Part shown: piece by piece, positions 13,457 through 25,792 of the stretch
Layout of the letters: each line of letters begins with the position of its first letter
Numbering within the stretch: position 1 is the stretch's first letter
NCBI RefSeq assembly: GCF_000001735.4
Contig: NC_003075.7
Coordinates: 12,339,001-12,403,000 of the forward strand
DNA from: Arabidopsis thaliana
Lineage: Eukaryota; Streptophyta; Magnoliopsida; Brassicales; Brassicaceae
Direction of reading: 5' to 3'
Length of the DNA: 64,000 nt
Program-made: the position numbers and the translations under genes
The notes under the pieces: model-generated
The model's database searches: none
What the model was told of the DNA's origin: nothing
The model's input: the letters and a program-made list of their open reading frames with translations, nothing else

Positions 13457-13463
13457 TATAAAA
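13457..13463 (+). promoter_or_regulatory. TATA box of the MIR319A transcript
   Basis: TATAAAA about 500 bases upstream of the miR319a hairpin, followed by a CT-rich stretch (13520-13620) typical of Arabidopsis transcript starts. This would give a long 5' segment before the foldback, as is common for plant pri-miRNAs. Confidence 0.55.
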
Positions 13464-13953
13464 ACCCATCACTACTTTTGCATACTTGTATCCGCAGTGT
13501 ATTTCCTCGCATCTACCATCCCTTTTCTACGCCTCTCTCCCTCTCTCTCTTTCTCCATCAAATCTTGTTTTGTTCAAACTCTCTCTCTCTCATCTATTCT
13601 CTCCATACAATACATGAATATACATACATACCATCATCTTCTTTTCCCATCTCTAGTTTTTCATCAATCTTCTGATGTTCCAAACGCTCTATCTCTTCAT
13701 ATACATACATACGAATATATTATTGTTGTCATAGATCCATTTAGAATCACTTTAGCTTTTAGATGAGATCTAGGGTTTCTTTGTTTTCTTTCAAATTTTG
13801 TTGCATATTCTTCTAAATCATGGTTTTTCGCTTGCTAGGTTATAGATCCATGCAAATATGGAGTAGATGTACAAACACACGCTCGGACGCATATTACACA
13901 TGTTCATACACTTAATACTCGCTGTTTTGAATTGATGTTTTAGGAATATATAT

Positions 13954-14133
13954 GTAGAGAGAGCTTCCTTGAGTCCATTCACAGGTCGTGATATGATTCA
14001 ATTAGCTTCCGACTCATTCATCCAAATACCGAGTCGCCAAAATTCAAACTAGACTCGTTAAATGAATGAATGATGCGGTAGACAAATTGGATCATTGATT
14101 CTCTTTGATTGGACTGAAGGGAGCTCCCTCTCT
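13954..14133 (+). ncRNA. MIR319A: MIR319A precursor hairpin
   Basis: The 3' arm (14109-14129) carries the 21-nt miR319a sequence exactly as I know it (starts TTGGACTGAAGG, ends GAGCTCCCT). The 5' arm (about 13957-13980, GAGCTTCCTTGAGTCCATTC) pairs with it with a few mismatches, as in a miRNA/miRNA* duplex. The two are separated by about 130 nt, giving the long foldback typical of the miR159/319 family. A second conserved segment, AATGAATGATGCGGTAGAC at 14065-14083, matches the secondary small RNA reported from this precursor and pairs with 5'-arm sequence near 14010-14020 (CTCATTCAT). Loop-to-base DICER-LIKE 1 processing is established for MIR319. miR319a (JAW locus) targets class II TCP mRNAs and controls leaf growth, petal development and senescence. 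Confidence 0.96.
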
Positions 14134-16725
14134 CTTTTGTATTCCAATTTTCTTGATTAATCTTTCCTGCACAAAAACATGCTTGATCCACTAAGTGACA
14201 TATATGCTGCCTTCGTATATATAGTTCTGGTAAAATTAACATTTTGGGTTTATCTTTATTTAAGGCATCGCCATGGATAGGTGAAGAAGAATATGACCAG
14301 TTGTGGATATTCAAATCTGGTATGACTTACTTTCTTCATATCTCTTTAGATTAGCGAATGCAATCATTTTCTCCATTTAATTTTTCATCTTTCTAGGTTA
14401 ACTATATTTGATTTGATGAACCCTAGCGAGTAAACTAGGTTTTCATTTTTGTAAGCCACTATCATTTTCTAAAATCGCAGACTAAATTTACCCTTATAAG
14501 TGTTCCTTGCTTTTTCTTTGAATCTCTCTCTTTTTATTCTCTGGGAATTGGCGGTTTCAACAATTTACAAGTAGGGTTTTGTCTATTATTTTAGATGGCT
14601 AGGGTTTAGCGTAATTACAAATATTTGTTTTAAAAAGGAAGGAATAAAGCTTGGCGACAAACTCATGAGCTTTGTTTGCTCTTGGGGCATGAAGAGTTAA
14701 TACTGCAGCAACAAGTTCCCATAATTTTCATTTATTTTACACTTCCCAATTATGCTCCTCTCTCTTCAATGACATTCTTTAGTTATTTTTATATTTTTGG
14801 TATTTACATATATATCACATTTGAAAGTGCTTCGGTTTCTGCTTTTCTGGCCTTTGGAAGTTGAAATGACAGATTTTATCTTTTGTTGCAAAATTCATTC
14901 GTTTATTGACTTGATTAATTATTCAAAATTTGCTGTAAGATTTATAAATATATAATTTCTAACCAATTACTGATTGCTAATGTTACAAATATTTGAAATC
15001 ATGTTACCATAGTCACATAAGATATAACAAGATTTATATTCATAACTTTAATTACGAACTATTTTTCCTACGTTCACATGTTACATTGATATCTTCAGGT
15101 CGATGTCGGTCTATATTTTCTGTCACATTTCACTTCTTCTTTATAACATGTTTCTCTTTATTATGTTTGAACCCGCAATAATTTTGTTGTTTATATCAAA
15201 ATTTCTTCGTTTTTTTTTTCCCTTTTGTTTTGGCTACATCATATCTTGTCTTTAAAAGGCAATGTTATTTAAACACAAAACCTATCTGTTACTTTTTTTT
15301 TTTCTAATGATAGTTTTTGGTCAGCATTATCTTCTAATGTTTGTAATTAATCTAAGCATATGAGTTGGCCCTTCCAATATCCCTAAACATCAAGTACAAT
15401 GGCTTAATATTGGAAAGAAACAAACTCTAGATTCTTTACAAAGTGAATAAAGGAATCTGAAAGTTCTTTAATTTATCTTTGATTTTTTGTTTTATGCAGC
15501 CAAATTAAAAAAGAAAAAAGGCTAATTCTCCTGGAGACTATTTACAACGCCTAAGAAACGAAGGACCCACGAGCAGCGTTCTTTGGTGGAATAAGCGGAA
15601 TGATGTCGACGTAGGGCTGCTAGGGTTTTGCTCGTCCAATGGGGCGAACGTTTTGGGCATACAAGATTCAGTGAAGATCGGGGTTTATCGAGCATATGAG
15701 TGAGGATGTTGAATGCTAACTTAATCGCGAGTGAATAAGAAGTCTAAAGAGACTCATCATGACTCGGGCTGCTATTGGTTAATGCCTGATTATTCACATA
15801 CGCATAAGTGCTTAGCAATATATGTATAGTTTGGTGTAATAGTCTGTTCTGCCAAAAAGATCTTTTATTCGTTTTAGGAACTACTAAGTGTGTCGATGTC
15901 ATTAAGCATCGATATAAAATATGCTTAATATTGAATCTATAGACAATAGACACACACTTTTAGAGTTTTTTTGTGGAAGAGACATATTTAGGTAAACTCA
16001 TTTGCTTTTGATTATACCCCATAAAGGCGTGTTTTTAGAGGTTTTAACTCTAGTTATAGGTTTGTGCACATGCAATAACCGATCTTTTAAAATGAAATAA
16101 AAATAAAAATATCCAAACATTTCTTAAAGAGGTATAATAGACATCATTGTAACCAAACTGAAGTACATATGATTTTATTTTCGTACAAAACCCATAAAAC
16201 GAAAGAGACCAAACCAAGACTAAATCATCTATGATATACCAAATTGTTGTAGCCAACCAAATTTTTTTTTTAGAACTATACATCTAAAAAAAGACGTCAA
16301 TACCATCACTAAACAACTCTAATACTCTATTCACGTGACTTAATTACGAATGGAACATACTTGACCCAACCTGTATGGCCACTACACTACAGACGTAATT
16401 ACGAATTATTATTAAAATATATAAATTATAATTTTCTCATAAAAAGAGGGGGAATATCATCACATCCGATTCTCGGTGGAGACCAAAAGTGAAAATAATA
16501 GTAATAAAGGATATTACTTGCAAAAAAAATAAACCTGTGTCACAACTTTAAGAAGATAAAATGTTTTAGTCTAATCAAACCTTTTTTCTGATCTGTCCAT
16601 CGGCACATCTAGTCTCATACCACTCTTTCTTCTCCATCCATCATTTCTTGTAGTACGATTTTTTTCTCATTCAACTTTTTAATTTATTTACAATGTTACT
16701 ATGGTTTACGAACGTGGTTAGAAAC

Positions 16726-16799
16726 CAACTGTTCATCAAACAGTTGCAATTGGTGTAACAGTTGTTTTGGATGATTTGGGAAATTGGTTTAAACAGTTG
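16726..16799. promoter_or_regulatory. Cluster of four MYB-core (CAGTTG) sites
   Basis: CAACTG at 16726-16731 and CAGTTG at 16741-16746, 16759-16764 and 16794-16799. The first two are in inverted orientation. CNGTTR is the MYB recognition core. No adjacent gene is close enough to assign a target. Confidence 0.3.
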
Positions 16800-17020
16800 T
16801 AGAATCATGCATTTTGATAATGAGGTAATTAAGCACCTTTTCTCCGGAACGGCATGGTCATTTGTTGCCTAAACGATTACCAATATAAAAAAAGGACACA
16901 TAATCATAAAAACTAGTAGCATATGGAGACAGCAATAATTTGGTGATATAAGAAAACATACGACAGATATAAGCAATCAAACATGTCGTCTATTCTTTGG
17001 TGCGCTCTCTAAAATTCAAA

Positions 17021-17125
17021 ATAGTTAAGTATTATAGTATCGACTTTAAAATTCTGTTCTTTTACAATCACAAGATTACCACTTATAATCAAAATGGTAA
17101 TCTTGAGGATTTGTGATTTAACTAT
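17021..17125. repeat. Small imperfect inverted repeat
   Basis: CAAGATTACCA (17070-17080) pairs with TGGTAATCTTG (17095-17105), and the outer arms ATAGTTAA (17021-17028) and TTAACTAT (17118-17125) are also complementary. The left arm is longer than the right, so it looks like an eroded foldback. Confidence 0.5.
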
Positions 17126-19706
17126 TGGTGTTACTTGTCATTGGTGTGTCATCACCTGAATTCATAAAATTTCTATTGTATGTTATTGACAAAACAAATT
17201 ATTGTATATTGAAGTCTTTTATCTTTTTTTTTTATCTTCTTTTTATTGTTATAAAACATGATGTCTTTAAAATTTTACTAATAGTGATTCTCATATTTAA
17301 TCAAATCAGTAGTGATCGTTAGAAAAATGATTATGAATTTTGTATTTGTAAGAATATAAATAATTTGGTGCTATAATAAGATATTAGCGTAAAACATGAT
17401 GTTATTTGCAAATCATAGCGATATATCTAATTAACTCTCTTTTATATTTTGGTCAATCTAATTAAATTTCTTTTTTCTAATTATGGAGTTATAATTATGA
17501 AATTTGTAAGGTAAATAGAGGTGATACAAAGGATTCCAATACCTTTATTGGACATATAGGGTTGTCCCATGATTTGACTCTGTCCTTCTACAGCTGTCTT
17601 AATTAAATCTTATGCAATTTTATTCAGTATCTGCTAATTTTCTATCCTTCAAATATAAATAATATATGTGTGTGTGTTTTAAATTGAATTTTACATATAA
17701 AACAAAGAGATATTGATAGAAAAAGTGGAGCATGGAAGAAAAAAACAGAAGTGGGAAACAAAACTGCAGAGATTCCATGGGTCTCTTGTTAACTTGCTTC
17801 AGTCTTCTTGTAGTCTTCCCATCATCATATCAGCTGTGTCACTGATTTTTTTTCTGTTTCCTGAAAAAATTGAAAATTTCTAAGTTTATAAAGCTTACTG
17901 ACATCATATGATAGTTCAATGGTAAATGAATAATTTTATTTTATTTTTTTATCAAGGTTGGTTTGTTATAAAGGGAATTTAAATAACAAAAAAATAACTA
18001 ACATTATAAAGTTCCACTCGATCTTTCATTCATGATAACAAAGATTTCTTCTGCTAAAACTATTTTGTTTTCGTTTTGTCTAGAAAAATATTTATTCTCT
18101 TTAGGTTCACCATATTTACTTAAGATATAATATGAACATGTTTGTTGAATTCTCAGAATATTTACATACTAAATAAATAGTTTTATTTGGTGTAAAATGT
18201 TTGTTGTATATTAAGCATGGTTCAATATGTTACTGCTGTCCAGAACTTAAAATTCTGCTTCAACTCGATAGATTTTGTGAATTTGTGATTAAATATCGTT
18301 AATCGAGTTCTCTCTAACCAAATTTTGCAAGATCTACAATAAATAAAGAAAGACAACTAAAAAAGCAAGACCTACAACACAATATGTTGCATTTTAAAAA
18401 TAATTACAAAGGAATAATCGAAGGGTGGTTTCAATTTGGGTATAGAAGGTGAGTACCTTTTTGTTGTGGTGAAATGGAAACACACAACTCATGGCTAAGC
18501 AGAGACTCTCTCTCTTACCTGTTTTTTATTTTATTTTGTTTGATTATTTTATTCCAAAAGAGTGAATCCTCAGTTTTCCACATCATTTGATATGACCATT
18601 CAGTTAATTTTTTTATATTTCTACTTTCTTACATTTATACACTCACCAACCTCCAATCTACTTTCAGGAAGAAAAAATGTAGCATTAGTGAGTTCATCAC
18701 TTGTTATACAATTCTTTCTTCTCAAATATTCAATTTCATTACAAAAATTCATAATTAGTCTTACTTTCTTGAAAATTTTCCAAATCAAAATTTATAATTT
18801 CCTTTTCAGTATTGGCGTCAAGGATTATAGGAAAGGCAAGGAATTAAGTTTTTCAGTATAAACGACTAAAGTCACTAAATAATCATCAAAAAATAAAATC
18901 AAATTCATATATTGGGCCAGTTTAGGCCCATTAATATAGAGTTGGATATATGCTCCATTTATTTTCACTTGTGGGCTCAATATTTTGGTCTGTGTACATT
19001 TGTTTTGGCAACTAAAACTTAGTTTTATGAGATTTTTTTTGTTAATGATAATATAATCAGCTTTAATACTCACAGTGCCTTAGACAAATTCAAATCCAAT
19101 TCAATGTTGATTACTATTATTTTCTTGTCAAGTCTAAAAGTGCTAAATTGAACTCTTATAATATGTAAACTGCTGTAATGAAAATTTATCCAATCCTTTT
19201 AAGTTTATGTTTTAGGATTTATAGAGATAAAATGATGAGAAAGCAACGCATGCATAGAAAAAAACACTAAAGAGTTGACTCTTTTTTCTCTTTTTGACTT
19301 TTGAGTAACGAGTTCATGCCGCTGATTGCGCTCTTTCTTCCCTTCCCTAAATAATTATCTCTACTTTTCAAAATTAAAAGTTTCAATTATAAATTTGCTT
19401 CTTTTTTTTCATTTTATCCCAATTTCATTCGAAAACAAAACTTGTCTATAACGTCTTATAGTACGTAATTAGTTTATAAATCAAAGAAAGCAAAACTATA
19501 ATATTAATATCTAATTTCGATATGTTAGAAGATTCTAATCCTTAACGACACTAGATTCATTTAATCGAGTTATAATATATAATACATGCATCATCATCTA
19601 TTTACTTATGGTCCTACATTTACTTGCCTTTTTCACTTCTTTACACAACCTCGAACTCTAACGAACATTTTCCCAAAGACAGAAAAAAAAAACACTAAAG
19701 AGAAAC

Positions 19707-20648
19707 ATGAACTCAAAGTCTCTCACTTGCTGTGTTGTGTTCTTACTACATACCAGTTTGTTTTCTTCTACATTACAATCCTCTCTTATCCACTTGAACT
19801 CCACAACATCAATCCTTAATGTCACTTTACCACATTCCTTGTCTCAATCCTTAGAGAATTTCGCCCTCAAGACGTTAACCACTCAACATCATACCGGTGC
19901 ACTATACCGAGCTATCTTACCGGAAAATCTCTCCGGCATCGAAGTCTCTGTCGTCCGTCTCACCGGGAAGAGTCTTTGGAACTCCGGGGCCAAGTTCAGC
20001 AACGTGCTTATTCCGGAAAGGTCAGTTTCGGTTCCTCCTGCTAGGAGAGTCGTTATAGTATACCAAAATCTAGGGAATTGGTCTAACCATTGGTATACCG
20101 TACCTGGTTACCGGTTAATCACTTCTGTCTTAGGGTTTAAGGTATTGGATGTGTCGGATCAAGACAATGTTAAAGAAATAATTCTAAAGATGAAGAATCC
20201 TGTAGAGGTTTCGTTTAGGGATCTACCTAAAGAGAGGGATGAGGAAATGCTGTCTAGGGTAAGATGCGTGAGTTTCAAGGCACAGACCAAAGATGAGGAA
20301 GCGACTCATATAAGCCGAATGGTTATCCCGGGTGTGTGTTATGGTTCGAGCCATGGGGATTATTCGGTGATCGAGCCTTTGGAGAACGATAAGAAGAATG
20401 TTGAGTCGTGGTCCACCTGGTGGTGGTTGTGGATCGTGGGATTTGTATTAGGATTCGGTTTATTAGGGTTTTTGTGTACAATGGGGATAAGGGTTTCAAG
20501 AGCGAAGAAGATTCAAGTGATGATGGAGAGAGACGCTAATGATGGTGAAGTGTTTGAGAGCAGATGGTTTGGTGGAAGTAAAATGCCATCTGCAGCTGTA
20601 ACCAGAACTTTACCAGAGCTCGAATCCGGGTTCGAAAGGGTCTCTTAG
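19707..20648 (+). CDS. DUF1191-like single-pass membrane protein
   Basis: Intronless 313-aa protein that I recognise as the DUF1191 family (AT4G23720-type); no molecular function is known to me. It starts with a signal peptide (about residues 1-23) followed by an extracellular-type domain with NxS/T sequons (NST, NVT, NLS, NWS). Recognisable family-like stretches are SLENFALKTL, GALYRAILPENLSGIEVSVV and VVIVYQNLGNWSNHWY. One transmembrane helix (about residues 236-258, after a Trp-rich WSTWWWLW segment) is followed by a basic stop-transfer region and a ~50-residue cytoplasmic tail with MERDANDGEVFESRWFG. The topology suggests a cell-surface type I protein. The chosen ATG precedes the signal peptide directly. 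An overlapping frame at 19586-19819 is a shadow. Confidence 0.85.
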   Translation: MNSKSLTCCVVFLLHTSLFSSTLQSSLIHLNSTTSILNVTLPHSLSQSLENFALKTLTTQHHTGALYRAILPENLSGIEVSVVRLTGKSLWNSGAKFSNVLIPERSVSVPPARRVVIVYQNLGNWSNHWYTVPGYRLITSVLGFKVLDVSDQDNVKEIILKMKNPVEVSFRDLPKERDEEMLSRVRCVSFKAQTKDEEATHISRMVIPGVCYGSSHGDYSVIEPLENDKKNVESWSTWWWLWIVGFVLGFGLLGFLCTMGIRVSRAKKIQVMMERDANDGEVFESRWFGGSKMPSAAVTRTLPELESGFERVS

Positions 20649-23600
20649 ATAAATGGTTGGGTCTTACTTGGTTCAAACTTGAAAATTACTCCTTATAAAA
20701 ATATGTAGTCATCACTTAATATAGTATAGAAAAAGCTTTTACTTTAGTCCTAGCTGGGAAGCTTTGAATCCAAAACTCTGTTTACTAAATGAGTCCATAA
20801 GCGAACTATCTATCTACTATTACGCCAGGGCTATATATATATGATACATTATTCCTTTATTGTTTGTGACTTGTGAGACTCTGAAATGGGCTTTTAAAAT
20901 AGTTTTCTTACCTCTGGAAGCTTCATACAGTATGAAACATCCAAGTGCCCATCAAGTAGGTTGTCACACACAATCTTCCCACCGTGAGACGCTGCAACGG
21001 ATTAAGATAACAAATACAACTCCTCCTGAGCTGCAACGAAATTCCATTCATACCTATACTTTATATAGACCGTTCTAGTCACCAAGCACACAAATTCTAT
21101 TATTCAGCATTGCTCCTCTTTTCTAAAAGGAACTAGCTTCTAGGACTTTCTCACAATATATAAACCAGATGACCAAAATTCGAAAATAACTATAGCTATG
21201 ATCTTTAACTAAAAGCCACAGATAGTCAATAAACGGTTAACAGTTAGTATGGGCCAGCTCATTTAAACGAGAAACCCGAAGGGTTCAAGCCTCAAGGCCT
21301 TTGACACATTTTTTTTGTGTGTGTTTGCTAAGTCCAAAAACAAATAAAAAGCGTCTTTGACAAAATAAAATTTTACATATTTTTGAAGTTGATGGATTTT
21401 TCATTTTTCCATACATTTGGTATTTGGATATACCAAAAACAACTTTAAAAAACCAATTTAATTAAGGTGGTCGTTTTCAAAATATTATTATACACATGTT
21501 TGATGTCTCTGTGTCTTTTATATTCTTTTTCAATTGCAAAATAGGAGTTCGGGTTGCATGATTACAAATGAATTATCAGCAAATCCATCTTATTCAATCG
21601 TTTTCCAATCCTAAAATGCAAATTTCTCTGGAAGTTTAGAAGATTGTAACGTGAAAAGAACAGAGTTAGATTATGAATCCGGACCATCCGGTCTATTGAC
21701 ATATTTTGATCGCCAGTTGTTGTGCACTTGACTTTTTAAATATTCAGATTATTGCATGAACGATGAATCATTCCTTTGATATAATTAAAGAAACTAATGA
21801 TTACATAAAACAACACGACCAACGGCGTCGCAGAGGGACGCAATTGACGAATTAAAGATATCATAGGTCGGCATAAAATGACAAGAACAATCTGATAATA
21901 CCTTAATTTTCCACGTTTCAATAGAATTTTATAAAGAAAAACATAGATCAATCGTTAGCTATCTAAAATTTAGGAAATAACATGTGTGGACTATATTTAA
22001 AGTATAGAGAGACCTCAATCCATTTGTTTATCAAGTAAATTGGCGAAATTTGTTAGTATTTAACATTCGATGGAACTGATTCCTTATCCTAAAATGACGG
22101 ATTAAATTTCAGTTTTCGTGAAAACCCAAACATAGTGGTCAGGTGGAAATACCACAAGTTTTCATATCATTTATATATCAATTGAACATTTCTTATTCTA
22201 CATATTGGATCAATAAGATTCTGCACTTTCAAATTAGTGATGATCAAAAGAACGCTACATTACACATAAGTAGGTATCGTCCCTTTAACAACTCGTAAAA
22301 AGGGGACATCTACAAGACTACTAGCTAGTAAAAACTGAGAAAATAAGCTATATTTGATCATGAAACAAAGTGCCATGCAAGTACTAATGTTTGGGCTAAA
22401 CTTATTAGATCATGGAAACAAGTCCCACCAGACCACTTAGACATGATAAATTGATAAGCTTTTCTTACTCTACCCGATGAATCTTGTTCTTGTCTTACAT
22501 AAATTTACCAAAGGTTTCTTATACTCGTAAACTTTATACATTAATTTTTTGGTATAGAGTGAAAGTTAAAACACCGACACGGTATGGTATAAACCAATAA
22601 TACGAATGTTTTATATAATCATGTTTGAGAAACGCTTATCTTCTTTTTATTAAGTTCAATAACTTTAAATATATAGTCGCTGTCTCTTTTGGATTATTTG
22701 CTTGCGCAGACTTCTTTGTTTGATTATTCTCTCTGTTGAAACACCTTTTCGTTTAGTGATTATTCTTTTAATGTGTACTAGTATAGTAGTATGCATGTTA
22801 TTCATCTGCTGAATATATCGAAAAGGTTAAAGAAACAGTTGACACAATTATCGACTACAATAAGACTTGCGACCAAGTTTATAATAAAATTATAAAATGA
22901 ATTTAATTAGTAATTAACGATAATTTTAGTAGTTAATTAATTTTCCCTCCAAATATGAACAGGTAGTTAATTCCGTTAATCATGGTGGCATGTCAAGATC
23001 TAACCCATCCCCACACCTTTCATCACAACCAGCTGTCCTCCTGCCATCATCTTATTTGTTCTTTGGCTTTTTCTTCTTTTTTTTTTTTTTTTTTTGCAAC
23101 TAGATTTATCATTTTTCAATTTTATTAAGCCAGCCAATAAGATTGAAGAAAAAAAAACTTAACCACTGAAAATAAATTAAAAAGAATTCGACACTGTTTT
23201 TTGACAAACAAAACTTGATATTTACGGTTAAATTCATAACGTCAAGTGAATATTTGATCATTTTTGAGACGAAAATAGATATTTAGGTTTAGTAGTTCCA
23301 AACGCAAGTTTTATTATGGGATTATTTCATGGCGTTATAGAGTTTGGTGACTTTGGTCTTTAATATTAACCTAATGAATTTCAGAAAATATTTATCTAAC
23401 AACTTGATAGATTACGGAGTGAGGAATTAATCAAGTAAACAATTACATATTAAAATACCATTTGCAGTCTTTTATTAAAACCTGTTGAATCTTTAGCAAC
23501 TTTTCTACATATTGCCCAATTTTTCTGACTTGTGTCTTTTTAAATATCTCTTCCGTGTCAAAAATAGTTTGTGTGTTCTTGATTATACGTAAATTCATCT

Positions 23601-23954
23601 GGGCATCTCTTAATTTTTTCTAATCGTTAACCTTAATTACAACCTCACGATCTGTCTTAATCGTGTCTTAATCGTGTTTTTACTTTATCCTCTTTTTATT
23701 GCAACATTAGAGAGTTTTGTGTGTTGCAGCTTTATCGGTGTGTAAGAAAAAGACTTATAAGCAAGCAGTTGAAGTGGTGGTTGAGGTTTCGGTTTCATTT
23801 CCACGAGATCTCTTTGGCTTTCTTGTTGAGATCTTTCCACAAGAAAGTTTAGTTGTTTTCTTCTTCCTGTGATTTCTTCGCCTAATTTTTTCTGGATTTA
23901 AAAACACGAGAAGTCAAGGTGAAATATTATCGAAGTCTCTGAATCTGTTTTTGA
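20649..23954. other. Intergenic region, 3.3 kb
   Basis: The first few hundred bases are the 3' end of the membrane-protein gene. The rest is AT-rich, with a poly-T run near 23078-23096. 23700-23954 is probably the transcribed leader of the next gene. No open frame longer than about 75 codons and no RNA gene is recognised. Confidence 0.55.
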
Positions 23955-25792
23955 ATGGAACCATCATCTGGAACCGGTCCTGAGAAGAGACCAACCGTTG
24001 ACTTGGTCAAGGATAGAAATGGAACGGATCAGATTCTTCTTCAGAATCCTAGAGGCGCCTCTGTAAAGGTTATAGCTTTTGTATTTATTCTTGTTTCATT
24101 TTGGTTCTCCTATGTTATTGGTTGTGTTTACGAAAGTAGAATCATTCTTCGATGCAAGATTCAGGATTATAGGATAAGATGTTGACTTTTAAGATATGCC
24201 CACTAACTGTTCGATGTTATGCCTCTTCCAAACTCTTGATACATTTAAATTGGTCCAAAAGGTCTTATTTTGGGGGAAAATTGTGTATTTGGTTCTTAGT
24301 ATCAGAGTGTTTATAAGCGTGTTTGATTGCTCTGTTTCTACTGGTTATTTGGGTTCTGATTCTTGAAAGTTGAAGGCCTAGTTCGTAGTTGTGGCTTTAA
24401 ACTCTCTTAACAAGACAAATCTGATAGCTTTAGATATAGTTTTGATGTTGTTGGCCATGGAAACTTTGGCTTTTATGATTCATGGACCACATTCATAAGC
24501 ATTTCCATTTCGCTTATTGAACTGACGGTTTGTTTATGATTCAGATTAGTTTACATGGAGGACAAGTTCTTTCATGGAAGACTGACAAGGGTGATGAATT
24601 GTTATTCAACAGCACCAAGGTAAAGAACTCGCCTTTTTCAACATTCTACGCAACTTTGTATCATATTTACTGAACTACATGCTCTTGTTTCAGGCCAACT
24701 TGAAGCCTCCCCATCCGGTACGAGGAGGAATCCCTATATGCTTTCCTCAGGTATATAGACTTTTGAAAAGTAACATGTAATATTGGACATGAATAATCTT
24801 GGTTTTGATCACATTTCTTTATATTTTTTTTATTCATAAGTTTGGAACTCGGGGATCACTTGAGCAACACGGGTTTGCAAGAAACAAGATGTGGCTTGTA
24901 GAAAACAATCCACCTGCTTTACCTTCATTTGACTCAACTGGAAAAGCCTATGTTGATTTGGTGCTTAAGTCATCTGATGAAGATACGATGAGGATCTGGC
25001 CTTACAGGTAGGTTGCAAACCCGATCAAATGATTTTATTTTGATTCCTCGATATGATCTGATTCTTTTCATTTCAGCATGATTAAATTGCTATTGCTCTT
25101 GTTTCAGCTTTGAGTTTCATCTGAGAGTCTCATTGGCATTAGATGGGAACCTAACACTGATATCACGAGTCAGAAACATCAATTCAAAGCCTTTTAGCTT
25201 TTCCATTGCTTACCACACTTACTTCTCCATTTCCGATATTAGGTGAAACACCGAATTTAGCCTCTACTAGTCTCTGCTGTCACATAATATAACGTAGAAC
25301 TCAATACATTCTCTTTTCTTTTGGTATTTATCAGTGAAGTTAGACTTGAAGGGCTGGAAACTCTTGACTATCTTGATAATATGCATGATAGAGAGCGGTT
25401 CACAGAGCAAGGCGATGCATTAACCTTTGAATCAGAGATCGATAGAGTGTACCTAAATTCTAAAGACGTGGTTGCCATTTTCGACCATGAGAGAAAACGC
25501 ACATTCCTCATCAAGAAAGAAGGTCTACCTGATGTCGGTAAGATCCAAATACCGAAAACCTTAACCGCCCTTTTTACCAAGAATCCAGTTTTTAACAGTA
25601 TTAGATTCTCGGTTTGTTGCAGTGGTATGGAATCCATGGGAGAAGAAAGCGAGAGCATTGACGGATTTGGGAGATGATGAGTATAGACACATGTTGTGTG
25701 TGGATGGAGCAGCCATTGAGAAACCCATCACCTTGAAACCGGGTGAAGAATGGACCGGGAAATTACATCTCTCGCTTGTTCTTTCCACCTAA
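23955..25792 (+). CDS. Glucose-6-phosphate 1-epimerase-like protein (galactose mutarotase fold)
   Basis: Seven coding exons (23955-24068, 24545-24619, 24694-24750, 24841-25007, 25108-25242, 25335-25537, 25623-25792), all with GT-AG junctions in phase, encode 306 aa. The fold is aldose 1-epimerase-like: ISLHGGQVLSWK near 39-50, VRGGIPICFPQFG spanning exons 3-4, and EQHGFARNKMW and IAYHTYF with the two histidines expected at the sugar site. The C-terminal LKPGEEWTG carries a glutamate. Relatives interconvert alpha and beta anomers of hexose 6-phosphates in the cytosol. There is no signal or transit peptide. It matches my memory of AT4G23730. The substrate is inferred from the family, not shown. 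The ATG follows an untranslated leader, and the protein starts MEPSSGTGPEKRPTV. Confidence 0.9.

Larger units (their letters stand above)
14140..19706. other. Gene-poor region downstream of MIR319A
   Basis: About 5.5 kb, mostly AT-rich, with no protein gene I can support. The MIR319A primary transcript probably continues into its left part. A less AT-rich block at about 15510-15700 follows an acceptor-like TTTTATGCAG and could be a downstream exon. 16726-16799 has four MYB-core sites and 17021-17125 a small imperfect inverted repeat. The last ~500 bases are the promoter of the next gene. Confidence 0.5.

Noticed and set aside
21270..21300. tRNA-like B box (GGGTTCAAGCCTC)
   Set aside because: No matching A box or cloverleaf stems upstream or downstream.
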